A stretch of 64,000 bases of DNA from Paratinospora sagittata (taxonomy: Eukaryota; Streptophyta; Magnoliopsida; Ranunculales; Menispermaceae): NCBI GenBank assembly GCA_035771175.1, contig CM069598.1:9378314-9442313 (forward strand), read 5' to 3'. The translations under genes were made by a program, and so were the position numbers. Shown here piece after piece: positions 42,301 to 50,142 of this stretch (positions are counted from its first letter, which is position 1; each line of letters begins with the position of its first letter). The notes under the pieces were generated by a model. It was not told the origin of the DNA. It saw only the letters and a program-made list of their open reading frames with translations, and ran no database searches.

Positions 42301-45300
42301 ATGATCATTGAGATGACAGAAAGCTTGATGTAAACTGGTAAACTTGAAGTGTGGTCTTGTCACCATAATATAACCTTTCCCTTTCAAAATATGCAAGTAG
42401 TGCAAGTTAACATGTTTTTAGAACTTCCAGTAAGTGGATTCAAATATCCTTGTTGGACAATCAATTATTGCCCAGAACTAAGATAGGCTTTGATAGGACA
42501 TCATACCATATATGGCGGTGCACGAGTCAAGCCAAGTTTGGTTTTTACCCTAAAATGAGTCTAAAACAATATGTTCGAGTGATAAAATCATAAAAGTTAG
42601 CACCTAAATCCAAGCCAAAATCAAAGTAAAATATCAAATACCCAATAAACCAATTGTGGGATCGAGTTGTCGAAGTTTTTAAACTTTCAGAAAAAAGAAA
42701 GCTTAAATAGCAAGAGCAAAGAGGGATGAAAGGGTCGAAAATGTGGAGTGAGGGAAGAGGAAGGGGGTTCGATATTTATAAACGAGAAGAGGTCCTCCTC
42801 CCCTCATGTTCCAATGAAAGACTAAAGGATGGGAAGCAAACTATGGGATTGAAGGAGGGAAAGCCCCCTCTTTATTCCCACATTGAGACATGAGGGAAGG
42901 AGGGGTCACTCCCCTCTAGAAATATGAACCCCCACCCCCCCCCCCCCCGGGCCCCTCTTCTTGTCTTCGAATAGAGGAGCCTCTGCAAATTGAGGCCATC
43001 CCCCCATTTTTGCCTAATATAAATAGTTTAATAATAAATAATATCATAAACTATCATTTAATATAATATATGATGATAATGTTGGACGGTTGAAGTATAT
43101 ATCAAGTTAATATCTACTAACACGAGACTATAACCCTACATTGCAGGTCTTACGTTTTTTACCCAATTGATCGACAGTAGAGGTTGAAACCTAACTCAAC
43201 CCATGATTTTTTATTGGGTCAGTTAAGTGTGGTGAGTCATTAGGTTTTACGGACACCCCTAATACCACCCCAAAAAATTTGGCAAAAGATAAAGAAGTTG
43301 TTCACCGAATTTAGCACAAACAATTTATATTCTGCCAAATTCAGGAGAAGCTTGTTTGTGTTTTCCATTACAATGGCAGCAATAAACAACAATTACTAAC
43401 TTGATTTTATTCATACCATCACAAAAGGAAAGATCCATTGAAAATAAAAGCTTGTACACAAATCAGCTAGTATTTTGTGAAATCCAACAAAAATAAGAAC
43501 TATAAGAAAAAATTTAAAGCCAGAAATCTTCACAAACAAGCAAGGGAGCAAATGCACAAAAGGTGTCAAATGGAACAAGCCAATACCTGCAATGTCGAAG
43601 CTGTCCCCATCATTATCAAACCCAATGGAATTGCATAATTCTTGAACTTTATCTCTATTATTAACTCTAACCCAAAGCAGCATCTCATAGTAACCTAATC
43701 TTGAATATGTACCGGCATTTTCACCTTTGATAACACTGCTGAAAAAATGAAATTCTTCTACCATTCCCATATCAATTAAATACATGAGAAAAGGACCATA
43801 AGTTTCTTCTTCTACTTGAAACCCTTGTTCTCTCATTTGTTTGAACAATTGATAAGCATTATGAATGTGATCTAATGCAGTGTCTTCATCCTCACTGGTC
43901 TTAGCATACTCTATGCAAAGCCCTATCAAAGCATTATATTCTTTCACACCGGTTTCTCGTCCCAATTTACCAAAGACCTCCAAAGTTTTTTTTGCTCCCA
44001 ATGTTTGTCCACACATTGTTACCAATCGATTAAATTTATGACTTTGGGTGTTCTTGAAAATCCACTTCTCTTTTCTTTCACGTGATAGTTCTTTCCGGCG
44101 CTGTGATATTGTGGTATAAGATGTTTTTGAAAACCATGGTATGTCTAGAACATTCTCCTCGGATGTACTATCATTGGGAGCTTTTGAAGCAGCCAAGTCG
44201 CATGACTCTGAAACTGTCCTGCTACCACCTGATATGAAAAGTACACACCAAAAAAGTTTTTAAAAATTAATAAATAAACACAAAATGAAATGAAATATGG
44301 ACATGGATAATTGGAATCTAACACGAGCAACTTTTTTGGATACAGTAAGAATGAAAGAGGTTGTGTGCACTGTCAAGATGGATTCTCTGGCCATGTAGGA
44401 AGCTGACATATAAAATACTAACCGCTTATTGTTGAGCAGAAAGCACTCTTTTCAACCCTTGTTACAGTAAACACTTGTAAAAGGGTGTATACTCAGTATG
44501 GGTGTCAATGATTTGGTCAAAACCGCAAAACCGAACCAAACTGATGACATCAGTTTGGTTCGGTTTGGTTTTTACATGTTTGGTGAGGGTTGTGGTTGAG
44601 GATTTACAATCTGATAAGCCACCCATTCATTTTACATATGCCAAGCGAAGGAAAGCTGCTGCGGGACAAGAGAAGACTGAGGTCAAAACTGTAAATTCTG
44701 ATTCGTGAATGAGGGTGTACTTTAAATAATGGGTGTAAAGGGACTTTGGGAATTCATTCATTCATTTTACAAGTTGTGTATAAGTGGAGTGTGCAGTTCA
44801 CTCGAACTAACTGCTTTGTATGCTTTCTTGATTCTTGATTTTCTTAAATATACACGAGAGCCAATCTTTGTTCTTTCAATCTTTTGCCTTAATTTCTTAG
44901 CCCTATCACAATTTGTAATAACCCGACCCGAATCGACCAAGGTTACATATTATAATTACATAATTATAAATATATTTTTTTGTAATATTACATGTATTCT
45001 ATTTTTTTATTGTAAATAAATATTCTTTACATTCAAAATAAATATAGTTGTAGCTTAAAAGTTTAAATTGATTAACCCAAACTGACTTTGGTTCAGTTCG
45101 GTTTGACGAAGTGGTCGGTTTAGTTTCGGTTTAAGCACTAAACCAACCCAAACCAAACCAATGACACCCCTAGTTGTCGGTGCATAAAGCATCCACCATT
45201 ACAAGGCCTGAAGAAGTTCAATGTGCACAGCCTTACACTTTACCAAACAGAAGTCACAACAGAGCAGCTTTACCGTTGCACAAACACATACACTGAGCCG

Positions 45301-46118
45301 GTATATCAAGCAAATCCCAATTGACTACTGAGCCTTGGCAGTCACATTGAGAAACTCCACAGATGAACGAATTAAGTTCTTCCCCAACCCCTCCCCAGGC
45401 CACCATCTAAATGCAATTTGTTGTCTTCCAAAATATTTCTAATTACAGAGCAGAGGCTATCGAGAATATATGTGATTGTGAACAAATTCAAGAGAACCAC
45501 ATTCAAGCCATGATGAACAGTATAAAAGGAGGGCAGCTTTCAAAACTGTAAAAAGCTTAATGACAGTGTCCCAGCATTGAGGAACCATAATTCTTAAGAA
45601 CAATGACGACGACCAAAGAAAAAAGAATGTTTCAGTTTCTTCACTAATAAACCACATTTAGGGAAATGAAACATACCACATATGATAGAAGATATCGTCG
45701 ACAACAGCTCCTTCTCCGACTCCTCTGCAATGAAACAGAAAAAAGATAAATAAATAGATAAAACACATTCATTGCGGTCTACAACCCTTGAAATAGCTAA
45801 AAACAACAGCATTTGATTACCGAGACTACGCGAAGGTGTCTCGGAAGATGATGAACTGATCACTGCTGATTTCTTCGAGCTCGACGCAGCGGCTTTTGAC
45901 AAAACCCTAGAACCGGATTTCTTCGAAAGCTTGCCGGCTAAACCCGATTCAGAAGTGCTGCGAAGCGAAGAATCGAGTGATGGAATGAATTTATTGTTGA
46001 GGTTTTTTAGTTTCTGAGTTGCTGCGGTTGTGGAGTTTGTATCAGAGTTCTTCTTCGAGGTCTTCTTCGCGGCTGAACGGAAGATTGCACTCAATTGCTT
46101 CGCTTTCGATGCAGACAT
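9310..46118 (-). CDS. Pentatricopeptide repeat protein, mitochondrial, At4g04790/At4g21880-like
   Basis: Sixteen exons join in frame to 868 residues: 46118-45821, 45724-45677, 44228-43587, 34402-34223, 31231-31167, 28273-28166, 26366-26253, 23995-23900, 23779-23681, 18838-18719, 17939-17835, 12911-12747, 12660-12533, 12418-12349, 10764-10547 and 9460-9310 (TAG). The N-terminus, [20 protein letters not shown], is Ser/Ala/Arg/Lys-rich without acids, like a mitochondrial presequence. An in-frame ATG at 46181 would add 21 residues. PPR-like helical pairs include [28 protein letters not shown] and [19 protein letters not shown]. Order and junctions fit the Arabidopsis At4g04790/At4g21880 family as I remember it. 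PPR proteins bind organelle RNA; the RNA target cannot be seen here. The 65-bp exon 5 was found by the phase and motif (YAISMPNLA) required between exons 4 and 6. The intron between exons 9 and 10 has a GC donor. Introns are swollen by mobile elements. Confidence 0.9.
9461..10546 (-). other. Last intron of the PPR gene
   Basis: 1086-bp intron; donor AAG|GTCAGT at 10541-10546, acceptor TGTGCAG before 9460. Short open frames on both strands show no domain. Nothing else recognised. Confidence 0.5.
10765..11339 (-). other. PPR intron 14, part nearest exon 15
   Basis: Runs from the exon 15 acceptor (TTGAGCAG) upstream to a LINE fragment. Two imperfect copies of a motif around AGATTATCCCAGGAGTCTC / AGATTACCCCAAGAGTACTC lie at about 10931-11000. 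No gene seen. Confidence 0.4.
11340..11820 (-). mobile_element. 5'-truncated LINE, C-terminal end of the reverse-transcriptase ORF
   Basis: Read on the minus strand, about 11580-11690 gives [21 protein letters not shown], the characteristic W-x-I/L-W/Y-x-E/K-R-N motif at the C-terminal end of plant LINE pol proteins (zf-RVT region). The minus-strand end carries a (TA)n run (11368-11391) and ...CATGTTTCTTGTCAAAAAAA, typical of this LINE group. Stops interrupt the frame. Confidence 0.65.
11847..12026 (-). mobile_element. Au-type SINE
   Basis: On the minus strand it begins GGGATACTTGGCGCAGCGATAAG (box A), then GGTCACAGGTTCAAGTC (box B), and ends GGGCTGCCCTTTTAT, matching the layout of Au SINEs known from many angiosperms. 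Near-identical flanks (GATAATCATTCCCC at 11831-11844 and GATTATCACCCCC at 12029-12041) look like target-site duplications. Length (about 180 bp) fits the family. Confidence 0.85.
12318..12346. repeat. (AG)n microsatellite next to PPR exon 14 donor
   Basis: About 14 AG repeats. In the transcript sense this is (CT)n directly after the 5' splice site (CAG|GTTTCTCTCT), separated from exon 14 by only a few bases. Confidence 0.9.
12912..13214 (-). other. PPR intron 11, segment beside exon 12
   Basis: AT-rich intron sequence with acceptor GTTATAG at 12912. No feature recognised before the LINE tail at about 13215. Confidence 0.45.
13215..13400 (-). mobile_element. LINE 3' fragment, distal part of a split LINE
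   Basis: The minus-strand frame includes [17 protein letters not shown], and a T-rich/A-rich 3' end lies at 13222. The fragment lies in the same orientation as the LINE piece at 15763-15970 and appears to be its continuation, separated by LTR-retrotransposon sequence. Confidence 0.45.
13784..15762 (-). mobile_element. Ty3-gypsy-like LTR with adjacent primer-binding site
   Basis: The 1979-bp block starts TG and ends CA. On the minus strand it opens TGTAATACCCCAAAATTTTC, a common start for plant gypsy LTRs. A TATA-like box (TATAAATAGG) lies about 360 bp in, near 15390-15402. Next to its 3' end on the minus strand is TGGTATCAAAGCA (13768-13780), resembling the tRNA-Met primer-binding site. A short internal remnant (about 13400-13767) follows, and the second LTR is absent, so the element is truncated. 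No coding domain was found. Confidence 0.6.
15763..15970 (-). mobile_element. LINE pol C-terminal fragment, proximal part
   Basis: Minus strand reads [18 protein letters not shown] and then [11 protein letters not shown], the WxIW-ERN signature of LINE zf-RVT C-termini. The frame stops at the gypsy-like LTR boundary, indicating the LTR element landed in an older LINE. Confidence 0.6.
15975..16440 (-). mobile_element. LINE 3' fragment
   Basis: The minus strand has [12 protein letters not shown] (WxxW-EKN type) near 16235-16270 and a terminal ...AAATTTGTTGGTTCTTATAAAAAAAA tail at about 15982. It directly abuts the previous LINE fragment. Confidence 0.5.
16441..17834 (-). other. PPR intron 11, segment beside exon 11
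   Basis: No gene recognised. A plus-strand frame at 17037-17252 (71 codons) and two overlapping minus frames at 17203-17450 lack domain motifs. The exon 11 donor CAG|GTATAT is at 17829-17834. Confidence 0.4.
19115..19395 (+). mobile_element. LINE pol C-terminus and 3' end
   Basis: The plus strand reads [19 protein letters not shown], then [10 protein letters not shown], the LINE zf-RVT C-terminal signature. It is followed by a 3' UTR ending TATTAATATATACTATGTTTC and an AAAATAAAATAAA tail. It is 5'-truncated. Confidence 0.7.
20320..20400 (-). mobile_element. LINE tail fragment
   Basis: Only the terminal sequence is present (TTTAATAAATTTCGTTTCTTCTC on the minus strand), similar to the other LINE ends in this window. 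No coding part. Confidence 0.3.
21319..22208. mobile_element. AT-rich repeat block flanked by 13-bp direct repeats
   Basis: The 13-mer CTCCTTAACATGG occurs at 21306-21318 and again at 22209-22221, exactly bounding an 890-bp block. The block ends are weakly inverted (GGTTCAAAAATTC at left; the reverse complement at right gives GGTTCGAAACTTC). Both ends are rich in TTCGA/TTCG motifs, for example repeated AAAATTCGATAAA at 21430-21530. It has no coding capacity. It looks like a non-autonomous transposable element of a type I cannot name. Confidence 0.5.
22315..22680 (-). mobile_element. LINE pol C-terminus
   Basis: The minus strand reads [19 protein letters not shown] and [19 protein letters not shown], a clear zf-RVT C-terminal LINE segment. 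The 3' side is T-rich on the plus strand (about 22325-22350). Confidence 0.7.
22985..23112 (-). mobile_element. Ty3-gypsy integrase zinc-binding fragment
   Basis: The minus strand reads [20 protein letters not shown] followed by CQQDK. The Y-x-W-P, aromatic and C-x2-C pattern is that of the H2C2 integrase zinc-binding domain of gypsy retrotransposons. Only about 40 codons survive before a stop. Confidence 0.75.
23140..23510 (+). other. Plastid-derived DNA containing the 3' end of a group II intron
   Basis: A 34-base segment at 23439-23472 has the form of group II intron domain V: it starts GAGCC, has a GAAA tetraloop between short stems, and ends ATGTTTC, with the catalytic AGC positions kept. 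The surrounding DNA (ATTGGCTATTATATACATAA and the GGGGGGG run after domain V) resembles chloroplast intron sequence. Which plastid gene it came from (ycf3, clpP or another) I cannot tell. Several substitutions against the plastid consensus suggest decay in the nucleus. Confidence 0.6.
24640..25015. repeat. Polypyrimidine block
   Basis: About 375 bp of almost pure C/T on the plus strand (TTCTTCTTC, CTTTTCTTT). The open frames through it translate to Ser/Phe/Leu low complexity and are not genes. It lies in PPR intron 7, so the transcript is polypurine here. Confidence 0.85.
26640..27330 (-). mobile_element. LINE zf-RVT domain and C-terminus
   Basis: The minus strand shows the zinc-binding part ([20 protein letters not shown], about 27055-27115) and, after it, [17 protein letters not shown] (about 26870-26920). 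Order and spacing match the C-terminal end of a plant LINE pol. Stops and frame changes interrupt it. Confidence 0.75.
28455..28590. other. GC-rich island of foreign composition
   Basis: About 130 bp with GC content far above the surrounding AT-rich intron (for example CCAGCCCGGGCTGGC, GCTCGCGGCCTGG). The minus frame reads [20 protein letters not shown]. Composition and wording resemble plant mitochondrial DNA, but I could not match a gene. Confidence 0.4.
28987..29314. mobile_element. Tourist-like MITE
   Basis: 328-bp element with inverted ends GGGTGTGTTTGATAGG and (reverse complement) GGGTGTGTTTAATAGC, flanked by TAA on both sides (28984-28986 and 29315-29317). A 3-bp TAA/TTA duplication is the hallmark of PIF/Harbinger-type MITEs. 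The interior repeats GAAAATTTTCTC-like motifs. No coding capacity. Confidence 0.75.
29590..30010 (-). pseudogene. Decayed Ty1-copia reverse transcriptase fragment
   Basis: The minus strand gives KAIYGLK-stop-SLHAWFDKFCDV, recognisable as the copia RT segment around the [12 protein letters not shown] block, with later text broken by stops. Only about 130 codons of similarity, and no LTRs found beside it. Confidence 0.6.
30530..30740 (+). mobile_element. tRNA-derived SINE with partial 3' duplication
   Basis: Box A-like CGCCATGGTTAAGG (about 30549-30562) and box B GGGTTCAAATTC (about 30588-30599). A 34-bp segment (ACACCATA..GGTAC) occurs twice, at 30654-30687 and 30701-30734, with two differences. 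Confidence 0.55.
31570..31960 (+). mobile_element. LINE pol C-terminal fragment
   Basis: The plus strand reads [15 protein letters not shown] and, past one stop, [13 protein letters not shown], the W-x-x-(K/E)RN LINE C-terminal motif. It is interrupted by a T-run and stops, and ends near the A-rich segment at 31945-31990. Confidence 0.6.
32254..33170 (-). mobile_element. LINE zf-RVT region and 3' part
   Basis: The minus strand shows [19 protein letters not shown] (about 32580-32650) and, further on, WLSVE..VVEKLGP, matching the layout of other LINE ends here. The plus-strand TTCTTCTTCC run at 32268-32337 is its polypurine side. Frames are broken. Confidence 0.5.
33854..34162 (-). mobile_element. 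Solo LTR of a copia family
   Basis: Minus orientation: begins TATTGTGGAGAAGAG and ends TTTTTACAACA. It shares the CTTCTCCCGTGGACGTAGGCC...GAACCACGTTACATCT segment with the LTRs at 34545-34821, 39852-40126, 55924-56199 and 60890-61165. Flanks GTTGT (33849-33853) and GTTGC (34163-34167) resemble a 5-bp target duplication with one change. No internal region is present. It lies 60 bp from PPR exon 4. Confidence 0.75.
34545..34821 (-). repeat. 3' LTR of copia A
   Basis: 277 bp, TG...CA ends, with GTATA duplication immediately outside. Differs from its partner at roughly 19 positions plus a 2-bp indel by eye. Confidence 0.93.
34829..38236 (-). pseudogene. Broken pol of copia A
   Basis: The minus-strand frames give, in order, protease ([12 protein letters not shown], about 38060-38090), integrase ([13 protein letters not shown], about 37450-37490), reverse transcriptase (core near 35760-36040, with [14 protein letters not shown]) and RNase H ([13 protein letters not shown], about 34965-35005), ending ...VNLYSPA-stop. 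The reading is broken into at least seven frames by stops and frameshifts (for example between 37625 and 37598, and around 37025-36934). It cannot make a full polyprotein. Confidence 0.9.
38240..39099 (-). pseudogene. Broken gag of copia A
   Basis: Starts [12 protein letters not shown] at 39099 and continues past a break near 38950 into [19 protein letters not shown] and the [19 protein letters not shown] block typical of copia gag (UBN2-type). The zinc-knuckle end is frameshifted. The leader before it (39105-39240) is polypyrimidine on the plus strand. Confidence 0.85.
39852..40126 (-). repeat. 5' LTR of copia A
   Basis: 275 bp, followed in the element sense by the tRNA-Met primer-binding site at 39840-39851. 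It carries the conserved CTTCTCCCGTGGACGTAGGCC block. Confidence 0.93.
40132..41040 (-). other. PPR intron 3, between copia A and the next LINE
   Basis: AT-rich intron sequence. A 74-codon minus frame at 40814-41038 has no recognisable motif. Nothing supported. Confidence 0.4.
41050..41395 (+). mobile_element. LINE pol C-terminus and 3' end
   Basis: The plus strand contains [20 protein letters not shown], then SSFFLFAS. The 3' end is AATAATTTATGTTTCTTGTC followed by an A run, the same terminus as the copy at 19366-19395. The 5' border has (ATTTTT)n. Confidence 0.65.
42044..42270 (-). mobile_element. tRNA-derived SINE
   Basis: Minus strand: GAGTCGGTACAGTTGGTAAAG (box A, about 42240-42260), then GGTTCTAGGTTCAACTC (box B, 42206-42222), and an A-rich tail corresponding to the T runs at 42044-42082. 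A 103-codon frame over it is not a gene. Confidence 0.65.
42480..43400 (-). other. PPR intron 3, segment beside exon 3
   Basis: Contains a poly-C run (about 42930-42950) and G/A-rich text at 42760-42910. A segment near 43160-43260 ends TTTTACGGACACCCCTAATA, which could be the end of a hAT-type MITE, but I could not find its partner. No gene. Confidence 0.35.
44500..45172 (+). mobile_element. hAT-like TIR element with possible captured gene fragment
   Basis: Left end GGGTGTCAATGATTTGGT and right end (reverse complement) GGGGTGTCATTGGTTTGGT, each followed by AACCGAACC-rich subterminal repeats. These are ends widespread in plant hAT MITEs. No 8-bp duplication was resolved. The centre is unlike a MITE: 44583-44706 reads [20 protein letters not shown] then [13 protein letters not shown] to a stop, followed by 3'-UTR-like sequence. 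That could be a transduplicated gene end. The source gene is unrecognised. Confidence 0.55.
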
Positions 46119-47600
46119 TTGATTTGCGAGCTCTTCCGGCGCGCCCACTCCCCCGCTTTTCTTTCTCTGTCTTCTCTCCACAGATTTTTGTGTTTTCGGG
46201 CTTTGTTAGTTTTCACCAGAGCTGCGGGGTCATGGCATCATGCAACGCCTCAATTACATATATTTTTTGTGTAGAGTACCCAAATATTTCGTTTGTGCGT
46301 AGCGCCGCATAGTCACTCGGATGGATCACTCGAATATTTTCGATAGAAGTTCTTGCACGGTGTTGTCTTAGACCATGCAATACTGATAAGTTTCATGAAT
46401 AACTCACTCAAGAGTATCCATACAAACACACTCTAGTACGTAGGCTAAAGATAGTTTAATGCGTTCAACTCGATAGCTGGTGACATAACAGTGTTAAATA
46501 CTCAGTCCTAAATACGGATGAACCCCGCACTGCTAGCCCAATAATAATATCCCATAATATACTCAAATATTATGAGAACTACCATTACCTCCTTAAGGAT
46601 GACAGTAGTCGGCCTCTTGGGTTGCGCCAAGGGAATGTCCTGTGTATGGCCAAAAATGGGTCATGAGAGAGAATTAGACAACTACTCCTCCCTAAGGTAG
46701 ATGTTAAGCTTTTGACTTGTTTCCAAAAAGAAACATTAAAATGTGTGGCCAATCATACTGGGTCATATTTATGAGATTGTCACCTCTGATTGAGACGAAA
46801 TTTCACGGACCCTCTTTTTAAGTGACGGTGCATATCTTGACATGACGGTGACAAACTACCCCACTTGAATGGTCGATGCCCTTCATCGACACAATCGTTG
46901 AGTTCATCTGCCTACTGCATCTTCTTGATGGATCATCTGCCTACTGCATCTTCTTGATGGATCATCTCTCGTCGACATCTCCATATGCACATTCTGATTG
47001 TCGCACCCCAACTCGTGGCCTCGCTACCTGACTTGAACCTGAAACTCTATCCTATTCAACTTATCTGCGTGAGGAACCACTATTTTCTTTAGTCCTACGA
47101 TAATCATCTACACTTTGGCATTGTGCTACTATTCAACATAGCAATGATCTCCACCTTTGAGATCTTCAGTATCCCCTTTGGGACGAGCTATCATTTACCT
47201 GATGTAGCTCACTCTCGCACTTTCGTGCTTCCACTCACTAAGATTGTTCTTCACCCTGTGCGTCTGCTTGCACTAGTACCTCGAAGCACTCATGATATGG
47301 AGTAACACTATATTGAAGGGCTACCCCACTTGATTCTCAATCTCCTTTGTTGCGTGACCTCCACAATAGCAAACCTTACTTCAGTGATGGAGTTTTTTTT
47401 AATACCTCAACCACTGTCTTCACTTAGGAAGAAATAATCACCGCAACCGATGTACATACCCATACATTTCTCAAGAGTTCCTCCAAATGAAACTCACTTG
47501 AATCACACCATGTTTCACATATGACATGCGCTTGATGCCTTGTCTTCGCAACTCGGAACAACAATTATAGCTATCTTGTCCCATATTATATAAAGAAAAA
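46119..47600. other. PPR promoter side and unidentified repeat sequence
   Basis: 46119-46310 is the immediate 5' flank of the PPR gene. Beyond it the sequence has lower AT content and no coding signal. It resembles LTR or untranslated retroelement DNA but no ends were found. A perfect 29-bp tandem duplication (CATCTGCCTACTGCATCTTC...) occupies 46905-46933 and 46934-46962. Confidence 0.4.
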
Positions 47601-47622
47601 TTACCTTAATATATTCGTCTCA

Positions 47623-47964
47623 CTAATCATTGTCCATGATAACTTGTTGATCATTTTCATCTCGTTCAATACTGATTTGAGAAATTAATTTATTCCAAGC
47701 AACCCAATTTCTTTTCAATAAATCCCATTGATTTTCTAATTACTCATGATCATACTTTAACCATGTTTTCTTGTTGAATTCACCTAACACATTATTCCAT
47801 CCTATTCTATTAAAATTTGCACCGGATCTTCCACCCAGTAAAATTTGTTCAATGCAAATATCAATAAATATCTTTTTAGTGGCTTTATTCCACTTGGCCC
47901 TAATTGATATCTTTTCGTCATCTTTCTCTCTTATATTTGTCATATTTTCCTCGTGAGTACTCAT
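47623..47964 (-). pseudogene. Harbinger-associated MYB/SANT-like protein remnant
   Basis: The minus frame starts MSTHEENMTNIREK and reads RAKWNKATKKIFIDICIEQI, then RSGANFNRIGWNNVLGEFNK, a MYB/SANT-like (Myb_DNA-bind_3) domain of the kind carried by PIF/Harbinger transposons and L10-interacting MYB-like genes. An in-frame stop separates ..KYDHE from LENQWDLLKRNW. The frame then runs on to a stop at 47623. A transposase partner was not seen. Confidence 0.65.
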
Positions 47965-48196
47965 TTTTCTTATAAAAAAATTGGCACAAGAATCATATGT
48001 ATAAAAAAATAATGCACAAAAATAAATAAATAATAGCATTCAATGAATAACATAGCAAACAAATTGTGTACAAGAATAAAAAAAAATTTAAAGCAAACAT
48101 GCATCAAAACACATAAACAAATAACATCATACAATAAATATAAAAAACAAAAAAATAAAAAAACATTTTTTTCAAAGTAAAAAAAAAAAAAAAAAA

Positions 48197-48385
48197 CCTT
48201 CTCTACGTAGCGCGCAGAGAGGAGTCCCTTTTCTCTCCTCCTCTCTGCACGATGCAGAGAGCGTTTCCTCTCTACAACGTGCAAAGAGGAAGCGCTCTCT
48301 GTAGCGCTACCTTTCCTCTTCACTGGAGTGCGCGGCAGAGAAGAATCTTTTCTCTGTCGGCGCGCGCGACAAAGAGAAGGTTCAT
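48197..48385. repeat. Cluster of CpG-rich imperfect hairpins
   Basis: Four to five successive short palindromes with CTCTC/GAGAG arms and CpG-rich centres. One, 48241-48261, has perfect 9-bp arms (CTCTCTGCA/TGCAGAGAG) around 3 bases. Others are near 48197-48222, 48267-48289, 48291-48310 and 48333-48357. It lies upstream of the MYB-like pseudogene in its sense, after an A run (48179-48196). Confidence 0.7.
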
Positions 48386-49299
48386 TTTTGTCACATTGAA
48401 GAGAAATTCTATTTTTCAGAGTTAAAAAAAATTGTCTTGGATTCGTGCAATGAAGTTGGGAAAGAATAGCGAATGAGACACGGAGAGAAGAGATAAATGA
48501 AAGAGTTTAGAAGAGAAAAGAGTACGTTACAAGGAAGGAAATGAGTTTAGAAAATAAGACAATTGTTGGGAGAAATAGGGTAATTTGAGATTTTTGAAAA
48601 AAAATTTATTTTTTTTTACGGCTCTTCCTCTACTAGAGGTTTAGCCTCTAAAAAAAAAAGGTCAAAATTTTTCACTTTTTTAAATAGAAATTTAACCTCT
48701 AATTTTGTTAAATATCTATTTCATTTAGAGGTTTTAAAATTCTAACAAAACACTCTATTTGTACAAAACTCTATTTGAATAAAAGATTTAGCAAAATAGA
48801 GAAAGAAATAGAGTTTATATTTATACAAAAGGCAAAACCAAGAGGACTTCGGTGAGAGACTCAACTTGTGGACTCCTTCAAAAGTCCCTTGGATTGTTTT
48901 AAAACCCCTCTTTTATCATTTTTCTTTAATAATAGATGGACTGGATGTTCGTTATTTGTCAAATCACTACATTTCACTTGTCTAATAAGAAAAGTTATTC
49001 TAATTACCAAGGCAACATGAAACAAGGTTGTTGACTAAGTAATTCTTAAACTACAGCTGAACTCCATCTATATATTTAACTCCAAGTTTTTTTTTTTTTC
49101 AATTGCGTAAGTAGTATATTTGAGTTGAACTATACTGACTCTGTCTTAGATTGAGCGGAGTGGTGAAAGTTAATTCATATAAGCACCCAATATAGTTAGG
49201 AGAGGGCACTTAGTATAGTTTCATTGTCATATCTCTTCCATTTACAAATTTCATAAATTTTTATGTTAGCATTTTCTATTATATATTTCAAAATAAACA
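48386..49299. other. Intergenic AT-rich DNA
   Basis: Contains short inverted text around TAGAGGTTTAGCCTC and repeated ACTCTATTT motifs (48600-48830), possibly a MITE remnant. No gene. Confidence 0.4.
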
Positions 49300-50079
49300 T
49301 CTATACTACTAATAATAATAAGAATACTTGAAGGCCCCTCACTAGCCATTTTTGGCTTTCTTCTCAAAATATCCTCCTCTACAACTCTATTTATTGTTTT
49401 AAAAAAATAAGATATTAAATAATGAGGGCATATTAGACAATATGTTCAATAACTAAATATTACCACTTTACACAACCACAAACTAAATATCACCACTTTC
49501 CACAAAATATGGAAAAAATCTATAACTGATTCACTCTCTCTCTCTCTCTTCTTCTTCGAGTTTTTAATTCACAAAAACTAACGTCTCATTCTTCTCTCCT
49601 TCGTTAATTTGCAGTAGCAATTTCTTAACCTTCTTGAAAGTGATTATTGATCGAAATCATCAATTATAATGCATCCTCAATATCCTTCATTTTTATATTT
49701 TGGTTTTCTATACTTTTTAAAACCTATTTTGTAGTGTTATTTGAATGAAAGATCTCAATACCAACAATCTTCACTTCTTAAAACTCAATATGAACAATCT
49801 TCACTTCTTAAAACTCAATTTACACTTTCTTTACTGTAATCAATGCATCGTGCTTTTCAAAACCCTCTCAAACTTTCCATCAACTTTCTATAAGTGGTGA
49901 AAATTGTACAGTTTTTTCTTTCCTCTTATGATGTGTTTGGTTTGTGAGAAAATATTAATTTTTTAGAGAAAATTATATTTTATAGAGTTTTTGAATAATG
50001 GATTTGAAGCCCCTTTCTTATGTAAAATTCTTAACAAAATCATCAATGTATTTTATCAACACATGTGCACGGCCACTAG
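49300..50079 (+). mobile_element. Possible non-autonomous Helitron
   Basis: Starts A|TCTATACTACTAATAATAA at 49300, like plant Helitron 5' ends, and ends CACATGTGCACGGCCACTAG at 50079, resembling the GC-rich 3' end with CTAG terminus. There is no target duplication, as expected, but the base after CTAG is C rather than the usual T and the 3' hairpin is weak. No Rep/helicase coding. Confidence 0.35.
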
Positions 50080-50142
50080 CAAATTTTTAAGAATATTGTT
50101 AGGTTAACACAAAAACCAACATAAAACAAAACTAAAACCTGG

